This document shows positions 11,301 through 22,161 of a stretch of DNA of 64,000 bases, one piece after another. The stretch covers positions 434,001-498,000 of the forward strand of contig NW_020289979.1 of the NCBI RefSeq assembly GCF_003144245.1. The letters are read 5' to 3'. Source of the DNA: Jaminaea rosea (lineage: Eukaryota > Basidiomycota > Exobasidiomycetes > Microstromatales). Each line of letters opens with the position of its first letter. Within the stretch, counting starts at the first letter, position 1. The notes beneath the pieces are model-generated. The model did not search any database, was not told the origin of the DNA, and worked only from the letters and a program-made list of their open reading frames with translations. Both the position numbers and the translations under genes were made by a program.

Positions 11301-13047
11301 ACGGCTGCTGGGGAGCGGCTGGCACCGTCTCCCTGATGGGGTCCAGGACGCTCATCTTTCCCGACACCATGGTACCTGTGCGATGATGACCGCTAGGCTC
11401 ATACGCACTCAGCCTGGTCGTCGAGCCCATCGTCGACTGGCGCGTGGGCATGCGTCGATGGCCTGCCTCACCCGGTTTGAGCACCTGCTGTGCACGGTTC
11501 TTGAGGCTGCCTCCGAGCTCTGTCCACGCATCGAGTGTATTCGACTTTGACATCCTTCGGCGATGTACGCTAGCTGAGTCTTTGGCTTCGACTTCCTCCG
11601 CGATGTCGACCTTGCTCGTATTTGCTGCCGGCTGGTACAGAGCGGGTGGATTGATGATCAGGCCAGAGACGACGATGCGTGCAAGAACCTCAATCGTGTA
11701 GATGCCGAAGATGCCTACGAGGGCCATGTCCTCCCAGTAGTAGTACTCGGGCATGCGAGGATGCTCAAAGACGTTGCGGCTAGACTGAATGACCAGCATG
11801 ACCAGGTTGGCCACAATCACCACGAGCAACAACGGCTCGACCCACCAATAGCCAAGCAGCTTAGCCATGAATCTTCTGAAGCGGTTGTTGGGACCCATGA
11901 AGCCGAGACTCCTGCCACGAAGGCTGAATGGGTCTGGGTCAGAGGGGGGTGGCCGAGGCGGAGTGGGTGCTGCAACTATGCGGTCGTCGTCATCATCATC
12001 GCTGCTATGATCATCCACGAGCCGAATATGACCTGGAGGAGCGCCGCCACCTGCACCACCTCCGTTCTGAGCTGCTGCTGCTGTCGAATTGCCCATGTCG
12101 ACGACTCTTCGACTGATACGACGCATCGACTTGCTGATACGGTTCAAACCAGCTTTGGCATTTCTCATCGCTGGGGTATCACCGCCTGCAGTAGCCATGA
12201 TCTCAGCGCTCGATCGACGAGGCAGCTGAGGTGAAACATAGTCTTCGGCTTCGTCCTCGATGTCTTGAGTAGGAGAGGAGAACATTTGGCTATGGCCTGT
12301 GAAACCGACAGCGGGTCCTGGCGTCAGATCGACTCCATCTGAATCCTGCCGTCGTGGCCTCAAGACTTCAGTCTCAGAGTTGCCTCGAGCGACGAATCTA
12401 TGCGGACCGACAGGCGGTGATGGGCCAGCGACGTCTGACTGGCTCGAATTCCAAGCGCCATTGCCCATCATCGCGAAGCTGCGAATGCTAGGCGCAGGAG
12501 TGCCGCCGCCGCCACCAATGGACCTTGGCGCTGTAGCGAAGTAGTCGGAGCGCTGCAGCTCCTCTGGACTGGCGAGGATGAGATCGGTCGCCGCAGGCTG
12601 AACGCCGATGCCGTCGTCGCCTCCGCTGCTGCCAAAGGAGAGGTCGAGCTGATGTTGCCATGAGCCGAGGTCTGCACTCGGGACGCGTCTGTCTACTTGA
12701 TGGGATGTCGTTGGGTCGCCCAGTCTCGAGCTTGTATGCTGTGGGGTATCATCGTTGAGGTTGATGCTATGCGGCGTCGGTCGCGCCAGACGCGGGGTAC
12801 CAAGAGGGGAAGGTGTATTCGATGGGCCAGCGAGGGCTACGTCTTGACTGTGCCTCGAAGCAAAGTCGCCGTCATATCTTCCGTAGTAGTACGAGCCGAC
12901 GTAATCGTCTCGTAGGGAAGGGTAAGCTGAAGCTATGCTGGCTGTCGATGGCCGTCTCGCCGACGAGTCCTCAGTGGCTCCAGCTCCAGGAGGCTGCAGC
13001 GAGGCATTGGTAGCAGCGCGATTGCGCGGCGAGGGAGGGGTTGACAT
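5400..13047 (-). CDS. CCH1: Cch1 voltage-gated calcium channel alpha subunit
   Basis: This is the pore subunit of the fungal high-affinity calcium uptake channel, which works with Mid1 in the plasma membrane. Exons on the minus strand are 13047-7116 and 7042-5400 (2524 residues). The 73-nt intron join restores YIFLNMFTGTVVENF, a family signature. Four six-helix repeats are visible. Pore motifs are SSNGWSG (N817, domain I), SSENWND (E1096, II), SLEGWID (E1636, III) and TGEGWNG (E1927, IV), so the filter reads N/E/E/E. Domain III S4 is Arg-rich (SRFTRAIRAFRALRL), whereas domain IV S4 carries few charges (VFLTAATLKLVAKH). The N-terminal 360 residues and the C-terminal 350 are Ser-rich and disordered. 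The latter begins with an EF-hand-like helix region after the last S6. An in-frame ATG at 13215 would add 56 Arg/His-rich residues. I prefer 13047, which begins MSTPPSPRN, because no conserved sequence lies upstream. Confidence 0.93.
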
Positions 13048-13447
13048 TGTTGTGCGCACTGATGACTGAGTGACGCTACAGATTACTATGTGGGCTGGGA
13101 AAGATGAGCCATCTGAGCGGGCCGTCCTTCTTCTTCTGACGACGACAGAGGAGTGGTGGTTATGATGATGAACGAACCTCGTGGCCCACACTTTGGATTC
13201 AAGCGTCCTATGCACGAACGCAGCAGCCTCCTCCCGCCTCCTTGAGCCTCAAGCCGCGCCAAGGCCACCGCCCTCCAGAGAGGAGAGCGGGTCGAGATGC
13301 GCTCAAACTTCTCCGCGGCTCCACTTTTGACTCGGACGACTTCAATTGGCTCTTGCCTGCTCTCCGCTCGCCTGATTAACGCAGCTTCACTCAACTTATA
13401 TTCATCTTCCAATCAGCTTCATATATCTCTCAGCTTCATCGCCAACA
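13048..13447. promoter_or_regulatory. divergent promoter CCH1 / methionyl-tRNA synthetase
   Basis: The 400 bases between two head-to-head starts must contain both promoters and leaders. TTGACTCGG at 13327-13335 contains the TGACTC core recognised by Gcn4/Cpc1-type bZIP factors and lies about 115 bases before the synthetase start. The same nine bases occur upstream of HIS4. The segment just before 13448 is pyrimidine- and A/T-richer, as is common near fungal start sites. Function is inferred from position only. Confidence 0.5.
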
Positions 13448-15862
13448 ATGGCGTCGCCCTTCCCAATTGCTCTGCCGTCGAGCGAGACGAGGAAGCTGTC
13501 AACGGCCTCGTCGAAGCTGCTCATGAAGACGACGGAGGCAGACGCTGAGGCTGGAGTCAAGATCCTTCCAAGGAAGGGAGAGGCAAACGTACTCGTCACT
13601 TCAGCATTGCCATACGTCAACAATGTCCCGCACTTGGGCAACATCATCGGATCAACACTCTCAGCAGACGTCTTTGCCCGATACTCGAGGTCAAGAAATC
13701 GCAACACCCTCTACATCTGTGGCACTGACGAGTACGGTACAGCTACAGAGACAAAGGCACTCGAGGACAATGTGACTCCGCAGGCATTGTGCGACAAGTA
13801 CCATGCTCTTCATGCTAGCGTATACAAGTGGTTCCAGATCGGCTTCGACCACTTTGGCAGGACGACGACCCCAAAGCAGACAGAGTGAGCAGCGAGCGCT
13901 GAGACGTGTGCCCTACTCTATATGCCTACGATCTCACCTCACTTACGCTTCTCCCGCAGAATCTGCCAGGACATCTTCCTCCGACTCCTTGAGAACGGTT
14001 ACATGGAGAAGCGTGTGATGACTCAGCTCTACTGTCCCAAGGACGATCGCTTCCTCGCTGACCGTTACGTCGAAGGAGAATGCCCGCGGTGTAGCTACGA
14101 CGATGCTCGTGGAGACCAATGTGACAAGTGCGGTCAGCTCCTCGACGCCATTGAGCTCATCAAGCCTCGATGCAAGATTTGTTCGACACCGCCTGTGCCC
14201 AAGGAGTCGCCGCATATGTTCATTCGCATCGACGAGCTGCAGCCGCAGGTGGAGGAATGGGCCAAGAAGGCTGCTGTGGAGGGCGGGTGGAGCTCCAATG
14301 GGAGGATCATTACCGAGAGCTGGTTCAAGGAGGGCTTGAGGCCATTCAGCGTAACACGAGATCTCAAGTGGGGCGTCGACGTTCCGAAAGTAAAGGGGAC
14401 AGAGGACATGGATGGCAAAGTCTTCTACGTGTGGTTCGATGCACCCATCGGCTACCCGTCAATTACGGCCAATTATACCGATGAGTGGAGACAATGGTGG
14501 CAGAACCCGGACGACGTCAAGCTCTTCCAATTCATGGGCAAGGATAACGTCCGCTTCCACACCGTCATCTTCCCTTCGTGCCTTCTCGGGACCAAGCAGC
14601 CATGGACCCTCCTCAATCACATCTCCACAACAGAGTACTTGCAGTACGAGTCGGGCAAGTTCTCCAAGTCGAGGAACATTGGTGTCTTCGGCGACAAGGC
14701 AGGAGCAATTGGCGTAGCCCCCGCTGTCTGGCGCTACTACCTCATCGCGAACCGACCGGAGGGCAACGACACGCACTTTGCCTGGACGGACTTCATCGCG
14801 AGAAATAACGGGGAGCTGCTTGCCAACTTGGGCAACTTCGTCAACCGTGTTCTCACTTTCTGCTCAAAGAAATACGATGGCGTCCTGCCTGAACTGCCAG
14901 AAGGTCAGGGTCTGCAGGTGGGGGCCCCGCTAGAGGGAGACGACGAGACGGTCAATGGCCGCTTCATTCGCGATGTCAACCGCATCATTGCCCAGTACGT
15001 CTCGGCCATGGAGGCCGTGCGCATCCGTTTGGGCCTGCAGACCATGATGGCCTTGTCGGCGCGAGGTAATCTGTTCCTCACCGAGAGCGGGCTGGACAAT
15101 GCCCTCTTCAACAATAAGCGCTCAGAGTGCGATGCGGTCATGCTGCTAGCTATCAACCTCATCTGGGTCATCTCGTCGCTCGTCCACCCTTTCATGCCAG
15201 AAACAGCCGACCAGATCTGCGCACAGGTCGATGCCCCCGCGAGAGTGGTGCCCTTCGTCGACGATGCTTCAGCAGAGGGTGTAGAGGCAGCGACAGACGA
15301 GGATGCCAACGGCTCCGCAGCTGCCGCCTCAACGTCAAAAGCGGCTCAAGGTCGCGCCGTCTTCTCTCTCGACCTCCTCCCTGGTCACAAGATTGGCAAG
15401 CCGGCTCACCTCTTCAAGCGTATTGACGAGGCCCAAGGAGACATGTGGCGCTCCCAATTCGGGGGCGAGTCCTCAGCCAAATCTGCTGCGTTGGCCGATG
15501 CGCCTGGCAAAGCCCCCAGCGGAGTAGGAAAGACGGGGGCTGGGCAGCAAGATGGGCAGTCGGGTCTGAGCAAGAAGGCCATGGCTAAGCTGGAGAAGGA
15601 GAAGAAGAAGGCTGCTCAAGCCGCCAAGGAGGCAGCGATGCCTAAGGTCAAGACGCCGGAGATGATTGAGCTTGAGAAGAAGGTGGAGGAGCAGGGTGCT
15701 GCGGTTAGGAAGGCGAAGGAAGCTGCGAAGCAGGGCGGTGGCGGCGGCGATGTGGATAAGGAAGTCTCAGCGTTGCTGCAGCTCAAGACGGAGCTGACAG
15801 AGCTGACGGCACGGGTAAAGGCATTGGAGGTTGAGGAAAAGGTACAGCCAGCTGAGGCTTGA
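13448..15862 (+). CDS. MES1: methionyl-tRNA synthetase, cytosolic
   Basis: This enzyme charges tRNA-Met with methionine for cytosolic translation. Exons are 13448-13884 and 13960-15862, giving 779 residues. The 75-nt intron join gives [11 protein letters not shown], as in the family. The class I signature HLGN is at residues 62-65 after ALPYVNNVP. The zinc-knuckle insert has CPKDD, CPRC, CDKC and CKIC pairs. The KMSKS loop appears as KFSKS at 379-383, followed by the anticodon-binding helical domain. No N-terminal GST-like domain (present in budding-yeast Mes1) is seen, because the catalytic core starts near residue 45. The C-terminus is Lys/Ala-rich and resembles a WHEP-TRS helix-turn-helix: [10 protein letters not shown], a glycine run, then [15 protein letters not shown]. 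There is no EMAPII-type domain. A mitochondrial form is less likely, given no clear presequence and the eukaryotic cytosolic-type zinc knuckles. Confidence 0.92.
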
Positions 15863-17277
15863 GCGAACAGTGGGTGAGCGGGTGCGAGAGCGCAACCTCC
15901 CTCGACGCCGTCGTCGTCATTGTCATCCTTGAGGGCTCTACATAGCTTTCGGCAATCACAATGGCGCGTGCCCTTGTCGTGGTTGCGACAGCGATCCGTG
16001 CAAAGTCCCTGCTCTCGGTATCGCATTAGATCAGGCACGAGTGTGGGCCAGGGATACAGCCCCGGCGAGATGATGACCTCGCACATCGCACGTCGATGGG
16101 ACGATCCATATTGCCTCCTCCTCGAGAATCTTTCAGTTGGCTACGGCTGAACGTTGTCTGAGCAACCATCAGACTTGCCGCGGACCCTCTCATAGCTACG
16201 GACATTCTAAGCTCACCCAATCGAGGCAAACGATTGACCATTCACCCTATTCAGCCGTATCCATCGGATCTGTCGCCCGAAAGAGGATCTGAGCCCGGCT
16301 GTGCCTGGCCTTGGCATGGTACGACTGCAATCCCGCGCGCTTCTCTTTGCTGTGTGGACGCAGATGACACGATGGCGTTGAGAGATGCGGAGAGATGGCG
16401 ACTGGGTGAAATCGGTCCGTACGAGAGTACATCATGTCCAGGCTGCGTGCTCTTTCTCATCACACCTCGCACTCCTGAGTTCCCTATCACGTTGCGCAAC
16501 ATCGCCGGTCTTGTCGCGAGTCTTCTTCACTTGCTGCCCGGCGGCATCCTCGAGCAGACAGGCGCCCGCAGGCAGACGTCTGCGCCTTCGCTTCCCCACT
16601 CTGGCGCGTGCGTTCGTGCGTGCCAACATTATCAACCCTGCAGCTACGCCTTCGAGTCGAGGCTTAGCTCTCGGCTTAGCGCTTGGGCGCGCCAGCGTTT
16701 TGTCACTTCTGCTTCTTCTCATTACGACTGCCCCCCCTCACAAGGCGTGGTTTAACGCTAGCACGATCGACGAGCTCCTCTCGCCCGCCGGTCTCTGTTG
16801 GACACGCGCGCAGCATCCACTGCGAGGAGTCATTCTTGTGGGCTGTGGCTGAAGGTGCTGACGTGTTTGGGCCGGGGAAAATCTCGCAGCGATTTCCCAC
16901 TCCGCTCGCTGGCTCATCGAAACTCGACAAGCCCACGCAGCACAGAAGAAAAGAGGGTCCACCTGCGACGACAGAGCGACTCCAAGATCGCAGAGTGGGT
17001 GGACTGGTCACTGCGAAGATTCAACTTCAAATAATTCAAGCCGGCTGGAACTAGTTCCGAAAGGACCAAGGTCCGAAGTCGCATCACCTCACATTGCATC
17101 GCAGCTCGCGTCGTCGCCTCCTTGGTAGGCCAGACTTGCTCTACGCTACCCAGAGATCGCTTGTTGCAAAACGGAACCAGCTCTCACTTTGGGACTCGCT
17201 CATCACTCGTCGTTGCCATCGACCTCGCTTGCAAGACAACATTGTGAAGGCCGAACCGTGGGCACAGAGAGGCATAC
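15863..17277. promoter_or_regulatory. long upstream region of the PKA-type kinase gene
   Basis: These 1.4 kb between the synthetase stop and the kinase start hold no recognisable protein, even though several short frames are open. Near its end there are two adjacent symmetric words: GGAACTAGTTCC at 17047-17058, a perfect 12-bp palindrome, and GGACCAAGGTCCG at 17063-17075, with 5-bp inverted arms around AA. The latter 13-mer recurs upstream of the Rab GAP gene at 63304. A long regulated promoter or leader would suit a signalling kinase. That is inference. Confidence 0.45.
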
Positions 17278-19539
17278 ATGGCGGAGCTGAAAGAAAAGCA
17301 TCTGTTCCCAGCCTCTCCATCTCCATCTCCATCTTCATCTTCGATACCATTGCAAACTACGCCCTCTTCTGTTCTCGCTAATCATCGCCAAGTTCAGGAG
17401 TCGACGAGTCTTGTCGACGCATCACTTTCGCTCCCGTCTTCGCCTCGCTACCCGCAAAGGGAGCCAGAAGGAGACCAAGACCAAGCTGCGACTTCAGCGC
17501 CCGGAGCCAAAAACGATTGCAAAGACGACGCCAACGACAGACACATACAAAAGGCCCCGAAGGTGGACGCGGACCCTTGTCTCCCCTCTCACACATCGTC
17601 CTCCTCCTCCTCCTCATCATCATCATCAGCGTCCCCCGACGCAATCCCTCTCCCCTCCCCTTGGATGGCCTTGGAGCGAGGTGATATCAACGGCAGCGCC
17701 TCGCCTCCGACCAGCAACGGCGCCCCCCAGCATCCTTCTGCACTTGTAGAAGCCGCCAACGACCGACCACTTGTCAGCCGCCTTCAGATGAGCTTCGTCA
17801 ATACCAGCACCCCACTCGTGGGGCCTAGTCTCTTGACTCCGAGCGGCTCGAATGGCAGCGGTCAGTCAAGACCTATCGCAGTAGCTCCTCCGCCGCTTGC
17901 CCCGACGAGCTCATCGATCAGCATGGAAGGATGGGGACAGACTACGTCGCAGCATGGGACCTCGGCGGACGCGTCCACAAGCACGACAAGCTCTTCTTCA
18001 TCGACGTCGACGCAGGCAGCGGCGGTTGCCAGATCCCAGAATGATGTGGGCTGGAGACCGGCCCACTCAGCGCCATCGAGGGTGCGACGCCTGGCAGAGG
18101 AGAAGGCAGCGCGAGATCATCAAGAGAAATTGCGTAGACAAGCCGAAGCAGCTTCTTCCTCGTCATCTCCGGTCTATGAGCAGCACAGCATGCACCGCAC
18201 CGACAGCGAGAAGCGACGACGCCTTGATCGCGCCTCGTCGCCTACGTACGCCTCCCTGAATTCAGGCTCAATACCACGCGCCCCCACTCTGCAGCCTCCC
18301 CCTGTTCCTGCTCGCCTGCGAGACTTTTGCGTCATCGGTACCCTGGGCACAGGAACATTCGGCCGCGTCCTCCTCGTACGCGATCGCTTGCACGACCGGC
18401 TTTTCGCGCTCAAATGCCTCAACAAGTCTCACCTCCTCCGTATGCGCCAGGTAGAGCACGTCACCTCAGAGCGGGACATCTTGCTCCATACCAAACACCC
18501 GTTCATCGTCGGTCTCCATGCCACCTATCAGGACTCACGCTGCATCTACCTGCTCATGGACTTTGTCGTGGGAGGGGAGGTGTTCACCTATTTGCGACGC
18601 GCTAAGCGCTTCCCTTTGGAGGTGGCCAAGTTTTATCTTGCGAGCATCGTTCTCGTGCTGGCGCATCTGCATGGATCAGACATCGTTTACCGTGATCTGA
18701 AGCCGGAGAACATCTTATTGGACCAGCAGGGCTATGTGAAAGTCACCGATTTCGGTTTCGCGAAGCAGCTTGGCGGCGGCAGCGACACCAATACCACCAA
18801 GAATGGTGCCCATTCCTCACGCGACGGCAATGCCAACCGCACTTTCACCCTCTGCGGTACACCCGACTTCCTTTCCCCGGAGTCTGTGCGTGGCACAGGC
18901 CATGGCAAGGCAAGCGATTGGTGGCAGCTGGGCGTCCTTGCGTTCGAGCTCCTCGTTGGGTACCCGCCTTTCTGCGGGACCACGCCGTACTCCACGTACG
19001 AAAATATCCTGGCTGCAAGCCCTGAGACGATCCCTTTCCCCGAATCGGGGCCGTTGGCCGGAGAAGGCGGGGCGTCAGCAAGAGACCTGATCAGGTCGCT
19101 GCTGACGCCGGACTTGACGAAACGGCTCGGTAATTTGGCTGGTGGAGCGCAGGACATTATGCGTCATCCGTTCTTTAGGGGAGTGGACTGGGATGCGCTA
19201 CTCAGGCGAGAGGTGAGGGCGCCCATCGTGCCTGCCCGACCTGCTGGGCACGGCGGGCCTGCTGGCGCCGAGCATGAGGTCGCGCCGCTGAACATTGCTA
19301 CCGGCGCGGGGCAAGGGAAGGAGTACCTGGCTAACTTTGCCCGATACCCTAGTCCGGAGAAGGAGGAGATGCCTGCTCTACTTGGCGCAGGTGAGGAGCT
19401 CGGGCTTCAAGGGAGTGCAGCGGCCGCAGCGACGATGAGCAAAGTCACCGTCGCGGGAGGCGTACGCATGGTCAGTGCCGAGTGTGGGTCTGCGCAGCGA
19501 GGAGGGACCAATTTGCCAAACCCGTTCGAGGGATTCTGA
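17278..19539 (+). CDS. cAMP-dependent protein kinase catalytic subunit-like (AGC kinase)
   Basis: This is a Ser/Thr kinase of the AGC group, closest by motif to PKA catalytic subunits. It has 753 residues. The first 350 are Ser/Thr/Gln-rich and probably disordered. The kinase domain starts near 349, with the glycine loop GTGTFG at 357-362, ALKCLNK carrying the ATP-anchoring Lys near 380, YRDLKPEN with catalytic D473, and DFGFAK with D491. The activation segment has an unusual insert of about 20 polar residues after FAKQLGGG. T524 in TFTLCGTP aligns with the PKA activation-loop Thr197. The usual EYLAPE reads DFLSPE. The C-tail is poorly conserved: it contains FARYPSPEKEE and ends without the usual FxxF. 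Ustilago maydis has two PKA catalytic genes, Adr1 and Uka1. The atypical loop and tail make a Uka1-like or PrkX-like role plausible, but I cannot decide between them. Confidence 0.82.
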   Translation: MAELKEKHLFPASPSPSPSSSSIPLQTTPSSVLANHRQVQESTSLVDASLSLPSSPRYPQREPEGDQDQAATSAPGAKNDCKDDANDRHIQKAPKVDADPCLPSHTSSSSSSSSSSSASPDAIPLPSPWMALERGDINGSASPPTSNGAPQHPSALVEAANDRPLVSRLQMSFVNTSTPLVGPSLLTPSGSNGSGQSRPIAVAPPPLAPTSSSISMEGWGQTTSQHGTSADASTSTTSSSSSTSTQAAAVARSQNDVGWRPAHSAPSRVRRLAEEKAARDHQEKLRRQAEAASSSSSPVYEQHSMHRTDSEKRRRLDRASSPTYASLNSGSIPRAPTLQPPPVPARLRDFCVIGTLGTGTFGRVLLVRDRLHDRLFALKCLNKSHLLRMRQVEHVTSERDILLHTKHPFIVGLHATYQDSRCIYLLMDFVVGGEVFTYLRRAKRFPLEVAKFYLASIVLVLAHLHGSDIVYRDLKPENILLDQQGYVKVTDFGFAKQLGGGSDTNTTKNGAHSSRDGNANRTFTLCGTPDFLSPESVRGTGHGKASDWWQLGVLAFELLVGYPPFCGTTPYSTYENILAASPETIPFPESGPLAGEGGASARDLIRSLLTPDLTKRLGNLAGGAQDIMRHPFFRGVDWDALLRREVRAPIVPARPAGHGGPAGAEHEVAPLNIATGAGQGKEYLANFARYPSPEKEEMPALLGAGEELGLQGSAAAAATMSKVTVAGGVRMVSAECGSAQRGGTNLPNPFEGF

Positions 19540-19845
19540 TCCGCGGCGCGGTGCGGGGGCGTCGAATATTTTGCAGGACGAGGCTCTACCTGTCTTCCCT
19601 GTGCCGACGCCCGCATGCTTCTCCGGTCGTCAAAACACGTTCGGCCGTAAATGAAGCAAAATGCGCTCCTGCGAGGAAGAAAATAGCCTGGACCCAGTCC
19701 GTCGTCATCAAATTGAGTCAAGGATATCGTCATTCCAGCTACCATGCTGAGGCCTACATAAATGCCAGCAGACAAGATGCACGCGTCCAGCACCCGTTGC
19801 CCCACTGTCCTCTTGGCGTGATCCCTGCTGCTCCCTATGCGCCCC
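19540..19845. other. convergent 3' spacer, kinase / mitochondrial carrier
   Basis: These 306 bases lie between two converging genes. Nothing beyond the two presumed 3' untranslated regions is visible. Confidence 0.5.
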
Positions 19846-21328
19846 TCAAGCTGACCTAAAGTTGTCATCGTAGATCTTCTTGTACTGCTCAAAGAACAAG
19901 AAGAGCAAGGTAGTCTGAGGCTGCAGCCTGAGCCACGAGGGGAGCCAACCGCGGAAGAGGGTGCGTGGGCCTTCCTTAGCGAGGAGGTTGCGGACGACAG
20001 TGGCCACGCCTTCCCTGCTCTTGGAATTTTGGACACTGTGCCACAAAAAGGGGGACGCGAAAGAGTCAGAATGCTGAATCGAAAGATAGCGTGCACGTAA
20101 GCACACTCACCGTTGCTTGACGACGTCGAATGGGCAGACGAGGGTGACAGCCGTGGTTCCTGCAGCAAAGGAGGCGAGGAACTGCAGACGCGGCCCGTCC
20201 TCCATCTTGAGGCCAGACTGGATAACGCCCTTGAAAAGGTCATACTGTGGCGTGAGATAGCCCGATATGCAAGGATGTGGGGGTGCAGCAGCATGTCAGA
20301 TCTCCATCCAAACACTCAACCGTCGATTACGGTTTTATCGGCACCATACCGGCGCGATGACCATTTTCATTGATGATACTCACGGCGCCCAACTGTCCAA
20401 TGTTCATGACCACTGAGCGCGCCACATTAGGCCCCAGACCGAGGAAGAGTCTGCCTACACCTTCGTCCTTTGCGATCCTGGCCAGACCATTGAGGCAATT
20501 TCCGTATGCGAAGCGTTCTGCGGGGGGCTTGTTGAGGTCGCCGCAGACGCGCACAAGAACGAGTTCGGCGGGGTTGCCTAGTCGCGAGGGAGAACGACGC
20601 ATAGGGATCGGCGTGTTAGACATTGAGATGCAGAAGTCCTGGAGCCGCAATGCAGCTTTGTGGTATGCGGGACTTACCAATGACACCAGCGACGGTTCCC
20701 GCCGTAGCCGCGCAAATGGCGAGCTCTCCTCCCGTTGGCTTCTTTCCCGTCGGGTGTGCAAGGGAGGGGGCTTCTGTAAACCAGGTCTTGGATTCTTCGT
20801 AGACTGCGAATCGTGCGATGGAGTAGGTGAACTGCGGGATTGAGCCANNNNNNNNNNAGCGTCTTTGTACGCAGCTGGTCTGTGCGCGGTTGCGAGGTTC
20901 CTCACCTGACGAAGCCAAGTGCTGGTGAGGCCGTGGAAGAGACCTTGAGGACCCTCGTTCTTGGCTGTGTCAACGATGCTCTTGATCATGCCTGTCTTGC
21001 CTGAAGCCGTCTGGAGACGGTAGCGTGTGAGGTCGAGGGGGTGGGTGATTGATGCCGCACTCGCTGAAGCTGTGAGCGGACGCGAAGAGAATGATGATGA
21101 CTGGGTCAGTTGACGGCCAGGTTGGAACAAGTAGTAGCAAGCAGCTCACCAAGACCTCTGATCAAAGTAAAGGAGGGTTAGGCGGGCATTGTCGAGCTAT
21201 CAGCTATGCAGTCTTCACTATCAAGCTTGGCGACCTGTCTCTCGTACTCACCCTAGGTAGAAGGGGTATTTACCAGGCTTGGCGACGCCTCCAGCTGCCG
21301 CCTTCTGCTCATCCTTGGGAACAGCCAT
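19846..21328 (-). CDS. mitochondrial dicarboxylate-type carrier, seven exons including an 8-nt microexon
   Basis: This is an inner-membrane solute carrier of the SLC25 family, most like yeast Dic1 (malate/succinate-phosphate exchange). Minus-strand exons are 21328-21252, 21157-21150, 21069-20906, 20831-20678, 20577-20384, 20244-20111 and 20035-19846. They sum to 921 nt (306 residues), typical of the family. The three carrier signatures are HPLDLTRYR, NPAELVLVR and CPFDVVKQR. Repeat ends are GLFHGL, GRLFLGLGPN and TLFRGWLPSWLRL, the last very close to Dic1 MFRGWLPSFTRLGP. The join through the 8-nt exon AGGTCTTG gives KYPFYLGGLASASAASITHP, which is what the first helix requires. Skipping the microexon breaks the frame. 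A 10-N assembly gap (20848-20857) lies inside intron 3, so no coding sequence is lost. The substrate is assigned by resemblance only. Confidence 0.88.
20848..20857. other. assembly gap (10 N)
   Basis: A run of ten N falls within intron 3 of the carrier gene. Its fixed round length suggests a placeholder, so the true intron length is unknown. Confidence 0.95.
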
Positions 21329-22161
21329 TTCGTCGTCAAGAGTAGTGGTGATGAGTGGTGATCGTCGACGGCTGGAGGAACGAGAGGATAGGAGGGTATC
21401 TGCAGGACGAAGATGGCTCAGATGGTATCGATGGCAAGCGTGACCCTTTAGTAGGAAGCAATCCAACTCGGAAGACTTCGGATGGGGACGACGGAGCAGA
21501 GGCCGTATCGCCGGATCGTCCGTGGTCGAGAGAAGCGTAGTGTTGGGCGAGAGCGGGGTCAGCTGCCGATCCCAGGCTATGCCTAAGCGGACAATCGTGG
21601 GGAGAGGCAGTCAGGGACTCAGAGGCAATCGCTCTCGCGTTTCGAATCGCGCCCTCGACCGTCGAGTTGACTTGGTCAGTGCACCGCGCTTTGGACTGTG
21701 TCGAGATGCACTCGGGCTCAAATCGGCACACTCGACCCCGCACTCTAACCTCTCCCATGCAGGCCGCCGCCTAGCCACAGGCAGCCACAACTGCGCGGCT
21801 GGGCGATGGCTCCGCCGGCGTGTGACCGCGATGAAGCCAGTCGTCGTCCTTGCAAAGCCGCACGGCGCTAATAGTGTCGTCGTCGATGAAGACGATGAGG
21901 GTCGAAATCGATGGTCGAGAGAAGGAGCCAAAGAGAATCGACAAAGTGCTCGCTGGTGGATCAATTTGACCCTTTTCGCAGAGCAGGTCGATCATCGATG
22001 AGACGCTGGGCACTCGATGATACACGTGGGAGCAACGCGAGCAGCGATTCCTTTTGAGGACGGACTGGCTCGCGTGGGCGACGGCGACGCCGAGCAACCA
22101 ACACCTTGGTCCCATTACATCCTTTGTCGCCCTCACACCCATTACCTGAGATCCCGCGCCC
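21329..22161. promoter_or_regulatory. divergent promoter, carrier / CDC16
   Basis: These 833 bases separate two head-to-head starts. Several open frames cross it on both strands, but none shows family resemblance or plausible splice joins. I see no RNA gene or repeat. Confidence 0.45.

Noticed and set aside
13048-13215. N-terminal extension of Cch1 from an upstream in-frame ATG
   Set aside because: Arg/His-rich, no conservation recognisable and it would take up almost half of the divergent promoter; kept only as an alternative start.
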